Shown one piece after another: positions 23,047-23,365 of a stretch of 23,365 nucleotides of DNA. The translations under genes and the position numbers were made by a program. The first letter of the stretch is position 1. Each line of letters begins with the position of its first letter. The stretch is taken from NCBI GenBank assembly GCA_024743015.1, contig JANSXJ010000007.1, positions 1 through 23,365 of the forward strand. The letters are read 5' to 3'. Source of the DNA: Hyphomonas sp. (GTDB taxonomy: Bacteria; Pseudomonadota; Alphaproteobacteria; Caulobacterales; Hyphomonadaceae). The notes under the pieces are model-generated. The model was given only the letters and a program-made list of their open reading frames with translations. It did not search any database and had not been told where the DNA came from.

Positions 23047-23156
23047 TGTTGAGGTTCCGGACACGACCCGATCATTCCTCCGATTGGGTGTTTCCTCCCC
23101 CAGACGGAACCAAACTTTAAGGCCTGGCTGCGTATCGCGCCGGGCCTTTTTTCTTA
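23047..23156 (+). ncRNA. Probable trans-acting small RNA with anti-SD motifs
   Basis: A transcript of about 105-110 nt is predicted in the gap after the LysR gene. GGTTCCG (23053-23059) pairs perfectly with CGGAACC (23105-23111). Inside, ACCCGAT (23066-23072) pairs with ATTGGGT (23083-23089), presenting a loop with TTCCTCC. The stretch TTTCCTCCCCC (23091-23101) stays single-stranded. Both C/U-rich motifs can pair with Shine-Dalgarno sequences. A strong intrinsic terminator closes the RNA. The UUUCCUCCC motif and the hairpin/motif/terminator order resemble the MmgR (alpha-r8) family of alphaproteobacterial sRNAs as I remember it. No open reading frame with a ribosome site is visible. The 5' end is estimated from the promoter. 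Confidence 0.65.
23119..23156 (+). terminator. Strong rho-independent terminator
   Basis: AAGGCCTGGC (23119-23128) pairs with GCCGGGCCTT (23139-23148), 10 pairs with one G-U. The loop can extend the stem by GCG/CGC. TTTTTTCTTATTT follows. The orientation is plus, so it ends the sRNA (or LysR readthrough) and abuts the stop codon of the convergent TadG-like gene. There is no T-run on the minus side. Confidence 0.85.
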
Positions 23157-23365
23157 TTTGCTGATCCGAACCAGAGTCGTCAGGAGCGAGTTGAACGCAA
23201 TTCCGATTTCGCCCGACGAGATGTTGTAGAAATCAGCCTCAGAACTGGCACACTGCTTGAGATAAGAGATCGCGGTGGAGTCATTGATGTCCACGGCAAT
23301 TGTGTAGAGCTGAACGCCGTACTGTGTTTTCATCTGCTCGCAGGAATCGAGCATCAGATTGTCGA
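23154..23365 (-). CDS. TadG-like pilus-assembly/VWA protein, C-terminal fragment
   Basis: Only the last 70 or so codons lie in the window; the gene continues past the right edge, so no start is assigned. The visible end contains a DSCEQMKTQYGVQLYTIAVDI strand-helix unit, LKQCASSEADFYNISS and a closing SLLTTLVRISK. This is the usual tail of TadG-type proteins, where a von Willebrand A domain ends with a CA(S)S motif after a small-molecule or protein-binding fold. TadG is a membrane-anchored component of the Flp/Tad pilus system. The stop codon lies against the terminator of the small RNA. Confidence is limited by truncation; another VWA-domain protein is possible. Confidence 0.75.
   Translation of the reverse strand, partial: DNLMLDSCEQMKTQYGVQLYTIAVDINDSTAISYLKQCASSEADFYNISSGEIGIAFNSLLTTLVRISK

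Noticed and set aside
1..23365. CRISPR arrays, tRNA genes, insertion sequences, phage or defence genes
   Set aside because: No spaced direct repeats, tRNA cloverleaf sequences, transposase or integrase motifs were seen on either strand.

Overview
The window looks like chromosomal DNA of an alphaproteobacterium, most likely of the Caulobacterales/Hyphomonadaceae type. The grounds are an FzlA-type FtsZ-binding protein next to queG, a near-perfect CtrA box (TTAA-N7-TTAAC), a TadG-like pilus protein at the right edge, a class 2 PyrD and a moderately high G+C content. The family-level assignment is inference. Genes are tightly packed. I see no rRNA, tRNA, CRISPR array, insertion sequence or phage gene.

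Layout. (1) 152-2653, plus strand: fzlA, queG and mtgA, linking FtsZ-dependent constriction, tRNA queuosine synthesis and peptidoglycan polymerisation. (2) 2650-3303, minus: a secreted TPR protein that meets mtgA tail to tail. (3) 3364-4200, plus: an atypical SDR/epimerase-like protein. (4) 4197-7459, minus: a two-gene DUF1800 lipoprotein and Tat-exported DUF1501 operon, with a candidate CtrA site upstream. (5) 7654-13122, minus: an oxidative/acyl cluster comprising an FMO-type monooxygenase, an M23 lipoprotein, a DUF6498 membrane protein, a TetR regulator, an HSL-type esterase and an MDR quinone oxidoreductase. (6) 13226-16941, plus: two tandem hotdog thioesterases, an HDAC-family deacetylase and recQ, divergent from the monooxygenase. 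(7) 17003-18316, minus: an ammonium channel with a good intrinsic terminator. (8) 18508-19833, plus: a MATE exporter whose end overlaps pyrD by 50 bp. (9) 19784-21228, minus: DUF952 gene and pyrD. (10) 21351-21962, plus: an XRE/S24-like repressor without the autocleavage dyad, behind a perfect 17-bp palindrome. (11) 22050-22952, plus: a LysR regulator. (12) about 23047-23156, plus: a probable trans-acting small RNA carrying two UCCUCC anti-Shine-Dalgarno motifs and a strong terminator. (13) 23154-23365, minus: the C-terminus of a TadG-like protein.

How the genes may work together. The monooxygenase, esterase, MDR and thioesterase genes would suit oxidation of a ketone or other organic substrate followed by ester and acyl-CoA processing. 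TetR is the obvious local regulator, because near-identical sequence blocks lie upstream of tetR and upstream of the monooxygenase/thioesterase divergon. The most interesting non-protein signals are the sRNA candidate, the palindrome at the repressor promoter and the CtrA box. No single large undescribed system is evident. The DUF1800/DUF1501 export pair and the monooxygenase regulon are the least understood gene groups.
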